Shown: one piece after another, positions 43,870 through 52,673 of the stretch
Layout: every line of letters starts with the position of its first letter
Numbering within the stretch: position 1 is the first letter of the stretch
DNA from: Stenotrophomonas maltophilia
GTDB lineage: Bacteria; Pseudomonadota; Gammaproteobacteria; Xanthomonadales; Xanthomonadaceae
Direction of reading: 5' to 3'
NCBI GenBank assembly: GCA_002363385.1
Contig: DEVL01000002.1
Coordinates: 1 to 64,000 of the forward strand
Length of the DNA: 64,000 nucleotides
Position numbers and translations under genes: made by a program
Notes under the pieces: model-generated
What the model saw: the letters and a program-made list of their open reading frames with translations, nothing else
Databases searched by the model: none
Told to the model about the DNA's origin: nothing

Positions 43870-43897
43870 TTGATGGGAGCTAATGCAGGCCTAGCAT
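43870..43897 (+). promoter_or_regulatory. Promoter of the EthD-like/tautomerase/MBL operon
   Basis: TTGATG (-35), 16 bases, TAGCAT (-10), 50 bases before the ATG. A short dyad CATC-GATTT-GATG (T-N11-A type) overlaps the -35, where a LysR activator would bind. Confidence 0.5.
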
Positions 43898-43946
43898 GAT
43901 GGGATATCAACAAGGGGCGCGCACAAGCCGGCCCAGGAGTGTTCCC

Positions 43947-44507
43947 ATGATCTACACCGTCGAATGCAGCTATTCCGACCCCGCCAGCGAGGAGGAATGG
44001 AACGACTTCTACAGCCTGCACAAACTGCCTGCGCTCATTTCCGTGCAGGGGTTCCACACCTCGCAGCGCTTCAGGGCATGTGGTGCAGGGTGCCCGATCT
44101 ACCTCGCCCTTCACTCGATAGACGGCCTGGAGGTCCTGCAGGGGGACGAGTATGCCCGGAAGGGCGGGGGCAACTTCGCGCGCTGGCAGCAGCACATCAC
44201 CGACTGGCATCGCAACCTATACAGCGGCTTGGATCGGGCCCCCGCCGTCGAACAGGGCGATTACCTGCTGGTGAGTCGCGTCGGCCCTGAGCCGCTTATT
44301 GCCATGGGAACTGCCCCCGATGGGATGCATGCGGTTGCACTGGATCGCGCGCCCGCGGCGCTCTGGCTTGCGCGTCTTCCGGCCGGGATGGTTCCAGCCA
44401 TGGAGTCCTTTCCCAGTGGGGTGTATGCGTATGCGCCCATCACAGCACAACTCAAGAGCGTGTCCGATGCAGGCCGGTCTAGGGCGGAGTCGCATCCAAA
44501 TGCCTAG
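43947..44507 (+). CDS. EthD-like dimeric alpha/beta-barrel protein
   Basis: 186 residues. The N-terminal ~100 residues (IYTVECSYSDPASEEEWNDFYSLHKLPALISVQGF) have the pattern of EthD/ferredoxin-like dimeric barrels seen in small catabolic enzymes. The C-terminal half may be a second copy (LIAMGTAPDG...). AGGAG lies upstream of the ATG. Coupled by an 8-base overlap to the tautomerase-like gene. Substrate unknown. Confidence 0.7.
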   Translation: MIYTVECSYSDPASEEEWNDFYSLHKLPALISVQGFHTSQRFRACGAGCPIYLALHSIDGLEVLQGDEYARKGGGNFARWQQHITDWHRNLYSGLDRAPAVEQGDYLLVSRVGPEPLIAMGTAPDGMHAVALDRAPAALWLARLPAGMVPAMESFPSGVYAYAPITAQLKSVSDAGRSRAESHPNA

Positions 44508-44826
44508 GCTCTCGATCTACTTCACCGAGGAGCATATGCCGGCGGACGACAGTCTGGGTGCGCTCACTGAGCGATGCGCACTGCTTTGCACAGACGTGCT
44601 GGGTGCCGCGTTGGACAACGTCCACATCCTTTACCTCGCTGCGCGTCAGGGGTGTGGCCATCCGGCGTCTGCGGAACTGGTCTACCGACTGGGACCGGGG
44701 AGGACGCCCGAGCTCATGGACGAATTCATGCGGCAGCTCGATCTGGCCATCCAAGACCATGCAGGGCTGACAGCGCGCATCCGATGCTTTGGTTATGCCG
44801 GTGACTCACTCCACGCACGCAACTGA
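44500..44826 (+). CDS. Tautomerase-superfamily-like protein
   Basis: 108 residues beginning MPRLSIYF, with Pro2 that would become the catalytic N-terminal base after Met removal, then a helix, strand, helix and strand order of the tautomerase/MIF fold. No Cys/Arg signature of a named subgroup was recognised. It overlaps the upstream gene by 8 bases, in line with one pathway. Assignment rests on Pro2 and fold pattern. Confidence 0.55.
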   Translation: MPRLSIYFTEEHMPADDSLGALTERCALLCTDVLGAALDNVHILYLAARQGCGHPASAELVYRLGPGRTPELMDEFMRQLDLAIQDHAGLTARIRCFGYAGDSLHARN

Positions 44827-44834
44827 GGAATGCC

Positions 44835-45686
44835 ATGACCACCTCCACGATTGAAGGGGCTCTGCCCGCGCTCCAGATCGGTGACTTCCTGATCCAAGCG
44901 ATCAGCGATGGGCACCTTACAGCCAGCCTGGATCTGCTCTCCCACATCGATCCTGTCGAGGCCGCGCAGCTGCAACTGAAGGCCGGGGTCAGAGACCCGT
45001 CCTCGATCCACATCAACACCTTCCTGGTGCAGGGGAAGGGCCGCACGATCCTCATCGACGCCGGTGCCGGGCGGATCAAAGGCTGGGGAGGGGAGTTGAT
45101 GGGCAATCTATTGCTAGCCGGTGTGCAGCCCGCGCATGTGGATACGATCCTGCTCACGCATGCGCATCCTGATCATGTTGGTGGTCTACTCGATGCTCAA
45201 GGTCACCCCGTCTTCCCCAATGCGGAGCTGCTCATACACCCACGAGAGCTGTCCTTCTGGGAGGACAACGGCAACCTTGCCCGCAGCAATGATCGTGCCC
45301 GGGGCAACTTCCTGCTCGCACGGCAGGTGTTCGCCGGATATCGCCGCAACTTGCGCCTGTTGGCCGAGGGCGATGTGCTGCCAGGTATCAGCATGGTCCC
45401 GCTGCCGGGCCATACGCCAGGTCACACCGGCTATCGAGTCGATTCGGCGGGCCAGGCTGCCTTGATCTGGGGCGATATCGTCCATTTTCCGCATATCCAG
45501 ATTGCTCGCCCCGACGTATCCATCGCATTCGACCAGGACCCACAGCGGGCAGCAGCGGTCCGTTCAGGGCTTTTGGATATGGTCAGTGCAGATCGGCTGA
45601 TTGTCGCCGGCATGCACTTGGGTGAACTGGGGTTTGCTCGCATCCAGCGCATCGGAGGGACTTATGCCCTCACCTACGCCGGATGA
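44835..45686 (+). CDS. MBL-fold metallo-hydrolase (lactonase-like)
   Basis: 283 residues. All metallo-beta-lactamase-fold ligands are visible: HAHPDH (His109, His111, Asp113, His114), His in GHTPGHTG (near 193), bridging Asp in WGDIVH (near 214) and a late His in GMHLGE. No signal peptide, so cytoplasmic. AHL or other lactonases have this build. Third gene of the LysR-controlled operon, where it may open a ring product of the upstream enzymes. Confidence 0.85.
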   Translation: MTTSTIEGALPALQIGDFLIQAISDGHLTASLDLLSHIDPVEAAQLQLKAGVRDPSSIHINTFLVQGKGRTILIDAGAGRIKGWGGELMGNLLLAGVQPAHVDTILLTHAHPDHVGGLLDAQGHPVFPNAELLIHPRELSFWEDNGNLARSNDRARGNFLLARQVFAGYRRNLRLLAEGDVLPGISMVPLPGHTPGHTGYRVDSAGQAALIWGDIVHFPHIQIARPDVSIAFDQDPQRAAAVRSGLLDMVSADRLIVAGMHLGELGFARIQRIGGTYALTYAG

Positions 45687-45809
45687 AAAAGGACTGGTTG
45701 TTGTAAAGGGAGCGTCCGCTGCTGGCCGGAAGCGGACATGGAAGAACGGGAACGGACACGTGGCATGGTGATCGGGGGGGATTGAATGGCGAGGGTAAAC
45801 CCATACTCG

Positions 45810-45822
45810 AACAGTCACTGTT
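45810..45822 (+). promoter_or_regulatory. Palindromic operator upstream of tetR
   Basis: AACAGT-C-ACTGTT is a perfect 13-base palindrome 35 bases before the tetR ATG. A related half-site (GCAAACGGTCACT) recurs at 46495-46507 in the efflux promoter, so one TetR protein may control both. Confidence 0.6.
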
Positions 45823-45856
45823 TGCCCGCCTCGGCACACGGCGCTACCCTTGCCCG

Positions 45857-46486
45857 ATGTCTATCTCACCCTCCGCAGCACTGGACGCCGGGCGCGGCCC
45901 TGCTGAGCACGACGTGCGCACGCAGATCATCGAGGCTGCCACCGCGCATTTCAGCCATTACGGCTACGACAAGACCACGGTGTCCGACCTGGCCAAGGCG
46001 ATTGGCTTTTCCAAGGCCTATATCTACAAGTTTTTCGCCTCGAAGCAGGCGATCGGAGAGGTCATCTGTGCCAATTGCCTCGCCCAGATCGAAAGTGATG
46101 TACATGAGGCCTTGCGGGGAGTTGACGCTGCGCCCGATCGGCTGCGGGTGCTCTTCACCACCATCGTGGAGGCCAGCCTTCGCTTGTTTCTGCAGGATCG
46201 CCGCCTCTATGAAATCGCCGTGGCGGCCGCGACGGATCAATGGGCGTCGACCCAGGCTTACCAAAGCCGCATCCGGCAGCGTGTCGAGGCCATTGTGAAA
46301 GATGGCCGCGCCTCCGGCGCGTTTGAGAGCCAGACACCGCTCGATCAGACCAGTCGCGCGGTGTACCAGGTGCTGGTCCCGTACCTGAATCCAGTGACGC
46401 TTCCACACGTGTCGGTCATGCACGAAGAATCGCCCAAAGCCTTGCAGGAGCTGGTTCTCAGGAGCCTTTCACCTCAACGGGTGTGA
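45857..46486 (+). CDS. TetR-family regulator of the RND operon
   Basis: 209 residues: HTH (about 20-70, TVSDLAKAIGFSKAYIYKFFASKQAI) and an all-helical ligand domain. It lies directly upstream of the RND efflux genes in the same direction. Shared half-sites before tetR and before the efflux operon suggest autoregulation and repression of the pump. Inducer unknown. Confidence 0.9.
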   Translation: MSISPSAALDAGRGPAEHDVRTQIIEAATAHFSHYGYDKTTVSDLAKAIGFSKAYIYKFFASKQAIGEVICANCLAQIESDVHEALRGVDAAPDRLRVLFTTIVEASLRLFLQDRRLYEIAVAAATDQWASTQAYQSRIRQRVEAIVKDGRASGAFESQTPLDQTSRAVYQVLVPYLNPVTLPHVSVMHEESPKALQELVLRSLSPQRV

Positions 46487-46489
46487 CTA

Positions 46490-46518
46490 TTGACGCAAAC
46501 GGTCACTAGGAACAGAAT
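46490..46518 (+). promoter_or_regulatory. Promoter of the RND-fabF operon with overlapping operator half-site
   Basis: TTGACG (-35), 17 bases, CAGAAT (-10). The spacer includes GCAAACGGTCACT, related to the palindrome before tetR, so a bound repressor would block polymerase. Confidence 0.65.
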
Positions 46519-46548
46519 GCGTCCGGATATCCCACTCCGGAAGGCCGT

Positions 46549-47661
46549 ATGCGTCGCCGCTTTGTAGTCGTAGCCATCTCCTGTGTCGCTCCGCTTTTCC
46601 TTGTAGCCTGCGGAAAGTCTGACGAAATCGACCCCCGCACTTCGCCGCCTATCGTCCGGCTTGCTCAGGTCCAAGCAGGCGCCGGAAATGCACGCACGTT
46701 TACGGGGACCATCGCCGCGCGGGTGCAGAGCGATCTCGCTTTCCGAGTGGGTGGCAAGATCACTGAACGCCTCGTCGAGACCGGGCAAACGGTCAAACGT
46801 GGCGATGTGCTTTACCGGATTGATCCGATCGATCTGAACTTGGCAGCGGCCTCTCAGCAGCAAGCGGTGATTGCGGCCCGTGCGCAAAGCGTTCAGGCCA
46901 TTGCCGACGAAGCGCGGTATCGAGATCTGGCGGCAAAGGGTGTCGTGTCCCGGTCGGCCTATGATCAGATCAAAGCGGGGGCAGACGCAGCAACGGCACA
47001 GCTCAACGCGGCCGAAGCGCAAGCCCGGGTAGCGCGTAATGCCAGTCAATACACCGCGCTCGTTGCAGATGCCGATGGGATGGTCATGGCCATCTCCGCT
47101 GAGCCCGGTCAGGTTGTGGCGGCGGGGCAGATTGTCGCCCGGCTTGCCCGTGCTGGGAGCAGGGAAGCAGTTGTTCAGCTCCCAGAGACGCTTCGTCCCC
47201 AGATCGGCTCCGTGGCCTCGGCGTCCTCGTTCGGGGGAAGCGGCAAGATCCCGGCACGGTTGCGCGTGCTCTCTCAATCGGCAGACCCCGCCACCCGAAC
47301 TTTCGAAGCCCGTTACACGCTGGAAGAGGGCAACACCCCATTGCCGCTGGGTTCAACGGTGGCCGTAGAGCTTGCAGGCGCCGCAGCTGTCGGCGTCTCG
47401 GCCGGAGTTGCGGTTCCGCTGGGCGCACTGTTCGATCCTGGCACCGGAACGGGCGTATGGGTGATCAACGGTGAGCCGCTCAAAGCTCATTGGACGCCGG
47501 TTGCCGTCAAGCAGCTGGGCGATGATCACGCCTTGGTCGAAGGCGCATTGAAGGCCTCTGATCGCGTGGCGGCGCTTGGCGCACACATGCTCCGCGAAGG
47601 GCAGGTGGTTCGCCTGGCTGACAGCGCCAAGACCACCGCTGCAAACGGAGCCCATCAGTGA
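46549..47661 (+). CDS. RND efflux periplasmic adaptor (membrane fusion) lipoprotein
   Basis: 370 residues. Signal peptide with lipobox LVAC (Cys21), barrel-sandwich lipoyl domain (FTGTIAARVQSDLAFRVGGKI), helical hairpin (about 95-165) and beta-barrel. It bridges inner-membrane pump and an outer-membrane channel. Its stop overlaps the GTG start of the pump gene (GTGA). No outer-membrane factor gene is nearby, so a TolC-like protein must come from elsewhere. Confidence 0.92.
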   Translation: MRRRFVVVAISCVAPLFLVACGKSDEIDPRTSPPIVRLAQVQAGAGNARTFTGTIAARVQSDLAFRVGGKITERLVETGQTVKRGDVLYRIDPIDLNLAAASQQQAVIAARAQSVQAIADEARYRDLAAKGVVSRSAYDQIKAGADAATAQLNAAEAQARVARNASQYTALVADADGMVMAISAEPGQVVAAGQIVARLARAGSREAVVQLPETLRPQIGSVASASSFGGSGKIPARLRVLSQSADPATRTFEARYTLEEGNTPLPLGSTVAVELAGAAAVGVSAGVAVPLGALFDPGTGTGVWVINGEPLKAHWTPVAVKQLGDDHALVEGALKASDRVAALGAHMLREGQVVRLADSAKTTAANGAHQ

Positions 47662-50600
47662 GTGGGTTCAATCTGTCGGCGCTTGCGGTGCGCGAGCGCG
47701 CCATCACTGTTTTCCTGATCTTTCTGATCTCCGTGGCCGGCATCGTGTCCTTCTTCCAGCTCGGCCGCGCTGAGGATCCTGCTTTCACGGTCAAGGTCAT
47801 GACCATCGTGACGGCGTGGCCTGGCGCTACGCCCACCGAAATGCAGGACCAGGTCGCCGAGAAGCTGGAAAAGCGATTGCAGGAGCTTCGCTGGTATGAC
47901 CGCAGCGAAACCTACACGCGGCCTGGGCTGTCCTTCACCACGCTGACGTTGCAGGACGGCACGCCGCCTTCGGAGGTGCAGGAGGAGTTCTATCAGGCGC
48001 GCAAAAAGATGGATGACGAAGCGGCGAACCTGCCCGCAGGCGTGATCGGCCCGATGGTCAACGACGAATATGCGGACGTCACCTTCGCTCTGTTCGCACT
48101 GAAAGCGAAGGGTGAGCCGTTCCGCCTGCTTGCGCGTGATGCCGAGACGCTGCGTCAGCGTTTGCTGCACGTTCCTGGCGTGAAAAAGGTCAACATCATC
48201 GGTGAGCAATCCGAGCGCATCTATGTGGAGCTGTCCCACGAGCGGTTGGCGAACCTCGGTATCACGCCACAGGAGGTGTTTGCAGCGTTGAACGGGCAGA
48301 ATGCCCTGACGCCGGCAGGCTCAGTCGAGGCCAAAGGCCCGCAGATCTTCATTCGCCTCGATGGCGCACTGGATCAGCTGGACAAGATCCGCGATACCCC
48401 CATCGTTGCGCAGGGCAAGACCCTTAAACTGCAGGACATTGCCACCGTGAAGCGTGGCTACGAGGATCCCTCGACCTTCATGATCCGCAACGGCGGTGAG
48501 CCGGCCATGCTGCTGGGCATCGTCATGCGCGACGGATGGAATGGCCTGGATCTTGGCACCTCACTCGATGCGGAGGTCAAGAAGATCAATGACGGGCTTC
48601 CTGTCGGGATGGCGCTGGACAAGGTCACCGATCAGGCGGTGAACATCAGCGCGTCGGTTGACGAGTTCATGATGAAGTTCTTCGCCGCGCTGCTGGTGGT
48701 GATGCTGGTGTGCTTTGTCAGCATGGGCTGGCGGGTGGGTGTCGTGGTGGCGGCAGCCGTGCCGCTGACGCTGGCCGCGGTGTTCCTGGTCATGGCCGTC
48801 ACCGGCAAGAACTTTGACCGCATCACGCTCGGCTCGTTGATCCTCGCGCTCGGTCTGCTGGTTGACGACGCCATCATTGCCATCGAAATGATGGTAGTGA
48901 AGATGGAAGAGGGCTACAGCAGGGTCAAGGCATCGGCCTATGCCTGGAGTCATACCGCAGCGCCCATGCTCGCCGGCACGCTGGTGACGGCGGTGGGCTT
49001 CATGCCCAATGGCTTTGCCCGGTCAACCGCGGGCGAATACACCAGCAACATGTTCTGGATCGTGGGCATCGCGCTGATCGTATCGTGGGTGGTCGCGGTG
49101 TTCTTTACGCCCTACCTGGGGGTGAAGCTTCTCCCTGAACTCAAGACCGTGGAAGGCGGGCACAGCAGCCTCTACGACACGCCGCGCTACCACCGCTTCC
49201 GGTCGATCCTGGCGCGCGTGATTGCACGCAAGTGGCTTGCCGCCGGATCGGTGATCGCGCTGTTCGTGCTCTCTGTGGTGGGCATGGGGCTGGTCAAGAA
49301 GCAGTTCTTCCCCATCTCCGACCGCCCGGAGGTGTTGGTCGAAGTGCAGATGCCCTACGGCACCGCCATCGAACAGACCAGCCTGGCCACCAGGAAGGTG
49401 GAGCAGTGGCTCGCTGGGCAGGAAGAAGCGAAGATCGTCACGGCCTACATCGGTCAGGGCGCGCCCCGGTTCTACCTCGCCATTTCCCCGGAACTGCCGG
49501 ACCCGGCGTTTGCCAAGATCGTGGTTCGCACCGACAGCCAGGAACAGCGCGATGCACTGAAAGCCAAGCTCCGTCAGGCCGTGGCCGAGGGCTTGGCGCC
49601 TGAGGCGCGGGTGCGCGTGACCCAGCTGGTGTTTGGGCCTTACTCGCCCTATCCGGTGGCCTACCGTGTCAGTGGCCCGGATCCGGACGTCATTCGAGGC
49701 ATTGCGGCCAAAGTCGAGCAGACCCTGCACGCCAGCCCGATGATGCGCACTGTGAATACCGATTGGGGCGTGCGCACGCCGACGCTGCACTTCACGCTGG
49801 ATCAGGACCGTCTGCAGGCGATGGGGATGACCTCGGCATCCGTCTCACAACAATTGCAGTTCTTCCTGAGCGGGGTGCCGGTCACTGCCGTGCGTGAGGA
49901 CATCCGCACCGTCGAGGTTGTTGCTCGGTCAGGCGGGGACACGCGCCTGGATCCTGCCCGGATGGCGGACTTCACCCTGGTCGGGGCTGCTGGCCAGCGC
50001 GTGCCGCTGTCCCAGATCGGCTCGGTCGAGGTTCGGATGGAAGAGCCGGTGCTGCGCCGCCGTGATCGGGTGCCCACCATGACCGTGCGCGGTGACATTG
50101 ACGATACGTTGCAACCACCGGATGTATCCACCGCGATCAGCAAGCAGCTTGAGCCGCTCATTGCTGCTCTGCCAGAGGGTTACGCCATTACCCAGGCCGG
50201 TTCCATCGAGGAATCGGGCAAGGCAATGAGCGCCATGCTGCCGCTGTTCCCGATCATGCTGGCGGTGACCCTGCTGATCATCATCCTGCAGGTGCGGTCC
50301 ATCTCGGCAATGATCATGGTCTTCATGACCAGTCCGTTGGGGCTGATCGGCGTTGTGCCGACGTTGCTGTTGTTCCAGCAGCCATTCGGCATCAACGCGC
50401 TGGTGGGATTGATCGCGTTGTCGGGCATCTTGATGCGCAACACGCTCATCCTCATCGGGCAGATCCACGAGAACGAAGAAGCTGGGATGGAGACCTTCCA
50501 CGCCATCATCGAGGCGACCGTTCACCGGGCGCGCCCGGTGATCCTGACCTCATTGGCTGCGGTGCTTGCCTTCATTCCGCTGACCCATTCGGTGTTCTGG

Positions 50601-50723
50601 GGAACGCTTGCCTACACGTTGATCGGCGGCACCATCGCCGGCACCGTGATGACGCTGGTCTTCCTTCCGGCGATGTATGCCATCTGGTTCAAGGTCCGAG
50701 CGGAGAAGACCTCCGTTGCCTGA
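47658..50723 (+). CDS. RND-family multidrug efflux pump
   Basis: 1021 residues, 12 membrane helices and two large periplasmic loops, the HAE1/AcrB plan. TM4 has the proton-relay aspartates in LLVDDAIIAIEMM. The start codon is GTG overlapping the adaptor stop. Closest in feel to the MexK/TriC-type branch (FLIFLISVAGIVSFFQLGRAEDPAFTVK). It exports hydrophobic compounds; pairing with a FabF gene suggests a fatty-acid-synthesis inhibitor as substrate, which is inference. Confidence 0.93.
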   Translation: MSGFNLSALAVRERAITVFLIFLISVAGIVSFFQLGRAEDPAFTVKVMTIVTAWPGATPTEMQDQVAEKLEKRLQELRWYDRSETYTRPGLSFTTLTLQDGTPPSEVQEEFYQARKKMDDEAANLPAGVIGPMVNDEYADVTFALFALKAKGEPFRLLARDAETLRQRLLHVPGVKKVNIIGEQSERIYVELSHERLANLGITPQEVFAALNGQNALTPAGSVEAKGPQIFIRLDGALDQLDKIRDTPIVAQGKTLKLQDIATVKRGYEDPSTFMIRNGGEPAMLLGIVMRDGWNGLDLGTSLDAEVKKINDGLPVGMALDKVTDQAVNISASVDEFMMKFFAALLVVMLVCFVSMGWRVGVVVAAAVPLTLAAVFLVMAVTGKNFDRITLGSLILALGLLVDDAIIAIEMMVVKMEEGYSRVKASAYAWSHTAAPMLAGTLVTAVGFMPNGFARSTAGEYTSNMFWIVGIALIVSWVVAVFFTPYLGVKLLPELKTVEGGHSSLYDTPRYHRFRSILARVIARKWLAAGSVIALFVLSVVGMGLVKKQFFPISDRPEVLVEVQMPYGTAIEQTSLATRKVEQWLAGQEEAKIVTAYIGQGAPRFYLAISPELPDPAFAKIVVRTDSQEQRDALKAKLRQAVAEGLAPEARVRVTQLVFGPYSPYPVAYRVSGPDPDVIRGIAAKVEQTLHASPMMRTVNTDWGVRTPTLHFTLDQDRLQAMGMTSASVSQQLQFFLSGVPVTAVREDIRTVEVVARSGGDTRLDPARMADFTLVGAAGQRVPLSQIGSVEVRMEEPVLRRRDRVPTMTVRGDIDDTLQPPDVSTAISKQLEPLIAALPEGYAITQAGSIEESGKAMSAMLPLFPIMLAVTLLIIILQVRSISAMIMVFMTSPLGLIGVVPTLLLFQQPFGINALVGLIALSGILMRNTLILIGQIHENEEAGMETFHAIIEATVHRARPVILTSLAAVLAFIPLTHSVFWGTLAYTLIGGTIAGTVMTLVFLPAMYAIWFKVRAEKTSVA

Positions 50724-50759
50724 CATTGGCCCGGACCTCTTTTATATGGGAAGTGATTC

Positions 50760-52037
50760 ATGCGCATTGCTGACAAAGACCGCATCGTGGTGACCGGAAT
50801 GGGCGTGGTCAGCCCACTCGGCTGCGGGGTCGAAACCGTCTGGTCGCGCCTCCTGGCGGGGCGCTCCGGGATCGGGTCGCTGGGTGCCGATCTGGCGGCG
50901 GGAACCGGCTGCGAAGTAGGCGGCCGCGTGCCTGACCGCGTTCAAGACCCGGAGGCGGGCTTTGATTCCACCGGGATCATCGCGCCGAAAGATCTCAAGA
51001 AGATGGATCGGTTCGTTGAGTTCGCGCTGGTCGCGGCCCATGAAGCGCTTGCGCAGGCTGGGTGGCGTGATGCCGACGAGCAGGGGCTGCTGCGCACGGC
51101 GACCGTGATTGCCACGGGCATCGGTGGCTTCGGATCCATCGTCAATGCGGTCCACACTACCGAAAGCCGTGGGCCTGGTCGGTTGTCGCCGTTTACTGCG
51201 CCCACCTTTCTGGCCAACATGGCGGCAGGGCAGGCATCGATCCGCTACGGGTTCAAGGGTCCGCAGGGCGCACCCGTCACAGCATGCGCAGCGGGCGTCC
51301 AGGCGATCGGCGATGCTGCGCGCCTGATCCGCTCAGGTGAGGCGGACATCGCGCTGTGCGGTGGTGCCGAGGCGGCGATGCACCGGGTCAGCCTCGGCGG
51401 CTTCGCGGCGGCCAAGGCATTGAGCACGTCGTTCAACGACGCGCCGGAAGCTGCATCTCGCCCCTTTGATGAGCAGCGGGACGGGTTTGTCATGTCCGAA
51501 GGGGCAGGGTTGCTGGTGATCGAGCGTCTGGATCACGCCTCGGCGCGTGGTGCCAAGCCGCTTGCCGAGCTGGTGGGCTATGGCACAACCTCTGATGCCT
51601 ACCATCTGACGGCCGGCCCCGACGACGGCAGTGGCGCGCGGCGGGCGATGGAAATCGCGCTGGCGCAGGCGGGCATCACGCCGGATCAGGTTGATCACAT
51701 CAATGCGCATGCGACGTCCACCCAGGTGGGTGATCGGGCGGAGCTCGCGGCGATGCGGGCGCTGTTCGGTTCCCGCCCCGATCTTCTGATCTCTGCCACC
51801 AAGTCCAGCACGGGCCACCTGCTCGGGGCGGCTGGCGGCATCGAGGCCATTTTCACCGTGCTCGCGCTGCGCGATCAGGTCGCGCCAGCGACGCTCAACC
51901 TCCTCAGCCCAGATCGCTTGGCGGAAGGGCTGTCAATCGTCACCGGGGAGCCTCGCCATACCGATATGACCTTTGCGCTGACCAATGGCTTTGGCTTTGG
52001 TGGCGTGAATGCCAGCGCAATATTCCGGCGCCTGTGA
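50760..52037 (+). CDS. fabF: FabF-type beta-ketoacyl-ACP synthase II, likely accessory copy
   Basis: 425 residues, full thiolase fold with triad Cys176 (TACAAG), His317 (NAHATST) and His353 (KSSTGHLLGA). It condenses malonyl-ACP with acyl-ACP in fatty-acid elongation. The usual GFGGTN loop reads GFGGVN, a change near the active-site gate. It follows the RND pump by 36 bases and is coupled to a TetR gene (GTGA), not to acpP/fabG, so it is probably not the housekeeping copy. A drug-tolerant FabF is plausible but unproven. Confidence 0.88.
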   Translation: MRIADKDRIVVTGMGVVSPLGCGVETVWSRLLAGRSGIGSLGADLAAGTGCEVGGRVPDRVQDPEAGFDSTGIIAPKDLKKMDRFVEFALVAAHEALAQAGWRDADEQGLLRTATVIATGIGGFGSIVNAVHTTESRGPGRLSPFTAPTFLANMAAGQASIRYGFKGPQGAPVTACAAGVQAIGDAARLIRSGEADIALCGGAEAAMHRVSLGGFAAAKALSTSFNDAPEAASRPFDEQRDGFVMSEGAGLLVIERLDHASARGAKPLAELVGYGTTSDAYHLTAGPDDGSGARRAMEIALAQAGITPDQVDHINAHATSTQVGDRAELAAMRALFGSRPDLLISATKSSTGHLLGAAGGIEAIFTVLALRDQVAPATLNLLSPDRLAEGLSIVTGEPRHTDMTFALTNGFGFGGVNASAIFRRL

Positions 52038-52657
52038 ACACGTCGATGAGCACGGTTGAGTCACCCACCTTCCCAAGCAAAACCGCGTTGCGCTGGAAGC
52101 GGGCGAGGGCGCAGAGCCGGCAGTGCATACTGGACGCGGCCGGTACCGTCTTCGCGGAGGAGGGCTTTGAGCACACCACGATGAAGCGAATCGCCAGCGT
52201 CTGTGGTGTCACCAAAGTGACGATCTATGCCCACTATCGTGATAAGGAGCGTCTCTACACATCGGTCATGGACGGTCATCTGGCATCCATGACGTCAGGC
52301 GAGCTCAGCCTGCCTGCAGGCACCGATCTTGGCGACGCGTTGATGTGCATCGCCGGTGGCATTGAACGATTGGCCGCAAACCCCTCGTGTCTGGCATTCT
52401 GCAGATCGTTGTTGCGCTCCGGTCCTGGCATCGACCTTTACCGGGAACGCTGGAGCACGGTACTGGAACCGTATCTCGATCTGGCGGAAAAGGCCTTTGA
52501 GCGCGTTTCTGTCGGCTCGACCTGCTCCGGCGACGGGGAGCGGTTTGTCAGCCTCCTTCTTGCAGAGCATGGCTTGCCTCAAGGGCGCAGGCGAGCGCCT
52601 GACAGTCATGCAACGGCCGCGCTGTTCCTACGCGCCTGCGATCTACGCGTCAGGTAA
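52034..52657 (+). CDS. Second TetR-family regulator of the RND-fabF module
   Basis: 207 residues: HTH (about 28-75, TMKRIASVCGVTKVTIYAHYRDKERL) and AefR-like C-terminal domain. GTG at 52034 overlaps the fabF stop; an ATG at 52046 is the alternative start. The last ~35 residues (from about HGLPQGRRRAPD) are Arg-rich and less like the family, so a late frameshift is possible. Confidence 0.85.
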   Translation: MNTSMSTVESPTFPSKTALRWKRARAQSRQCILDAAGTVFAEEGFEHTTMKRIASVCGVTKVTIYAHYRDKERLYTSVMDGHLASMTSGELSLPAGTDLGDALMCIAGGIERLAANPSCLAFCRSLLRSGPGIDLYRERWSTVLEPYLDLAEKAFERVSVGSTCSGDGERFVSLLLAEHGLPQGRRRAPDSHATAALFLRACDLRVR

Positions 52658-52673
52658 GCAGGGAGCCCGCTCC

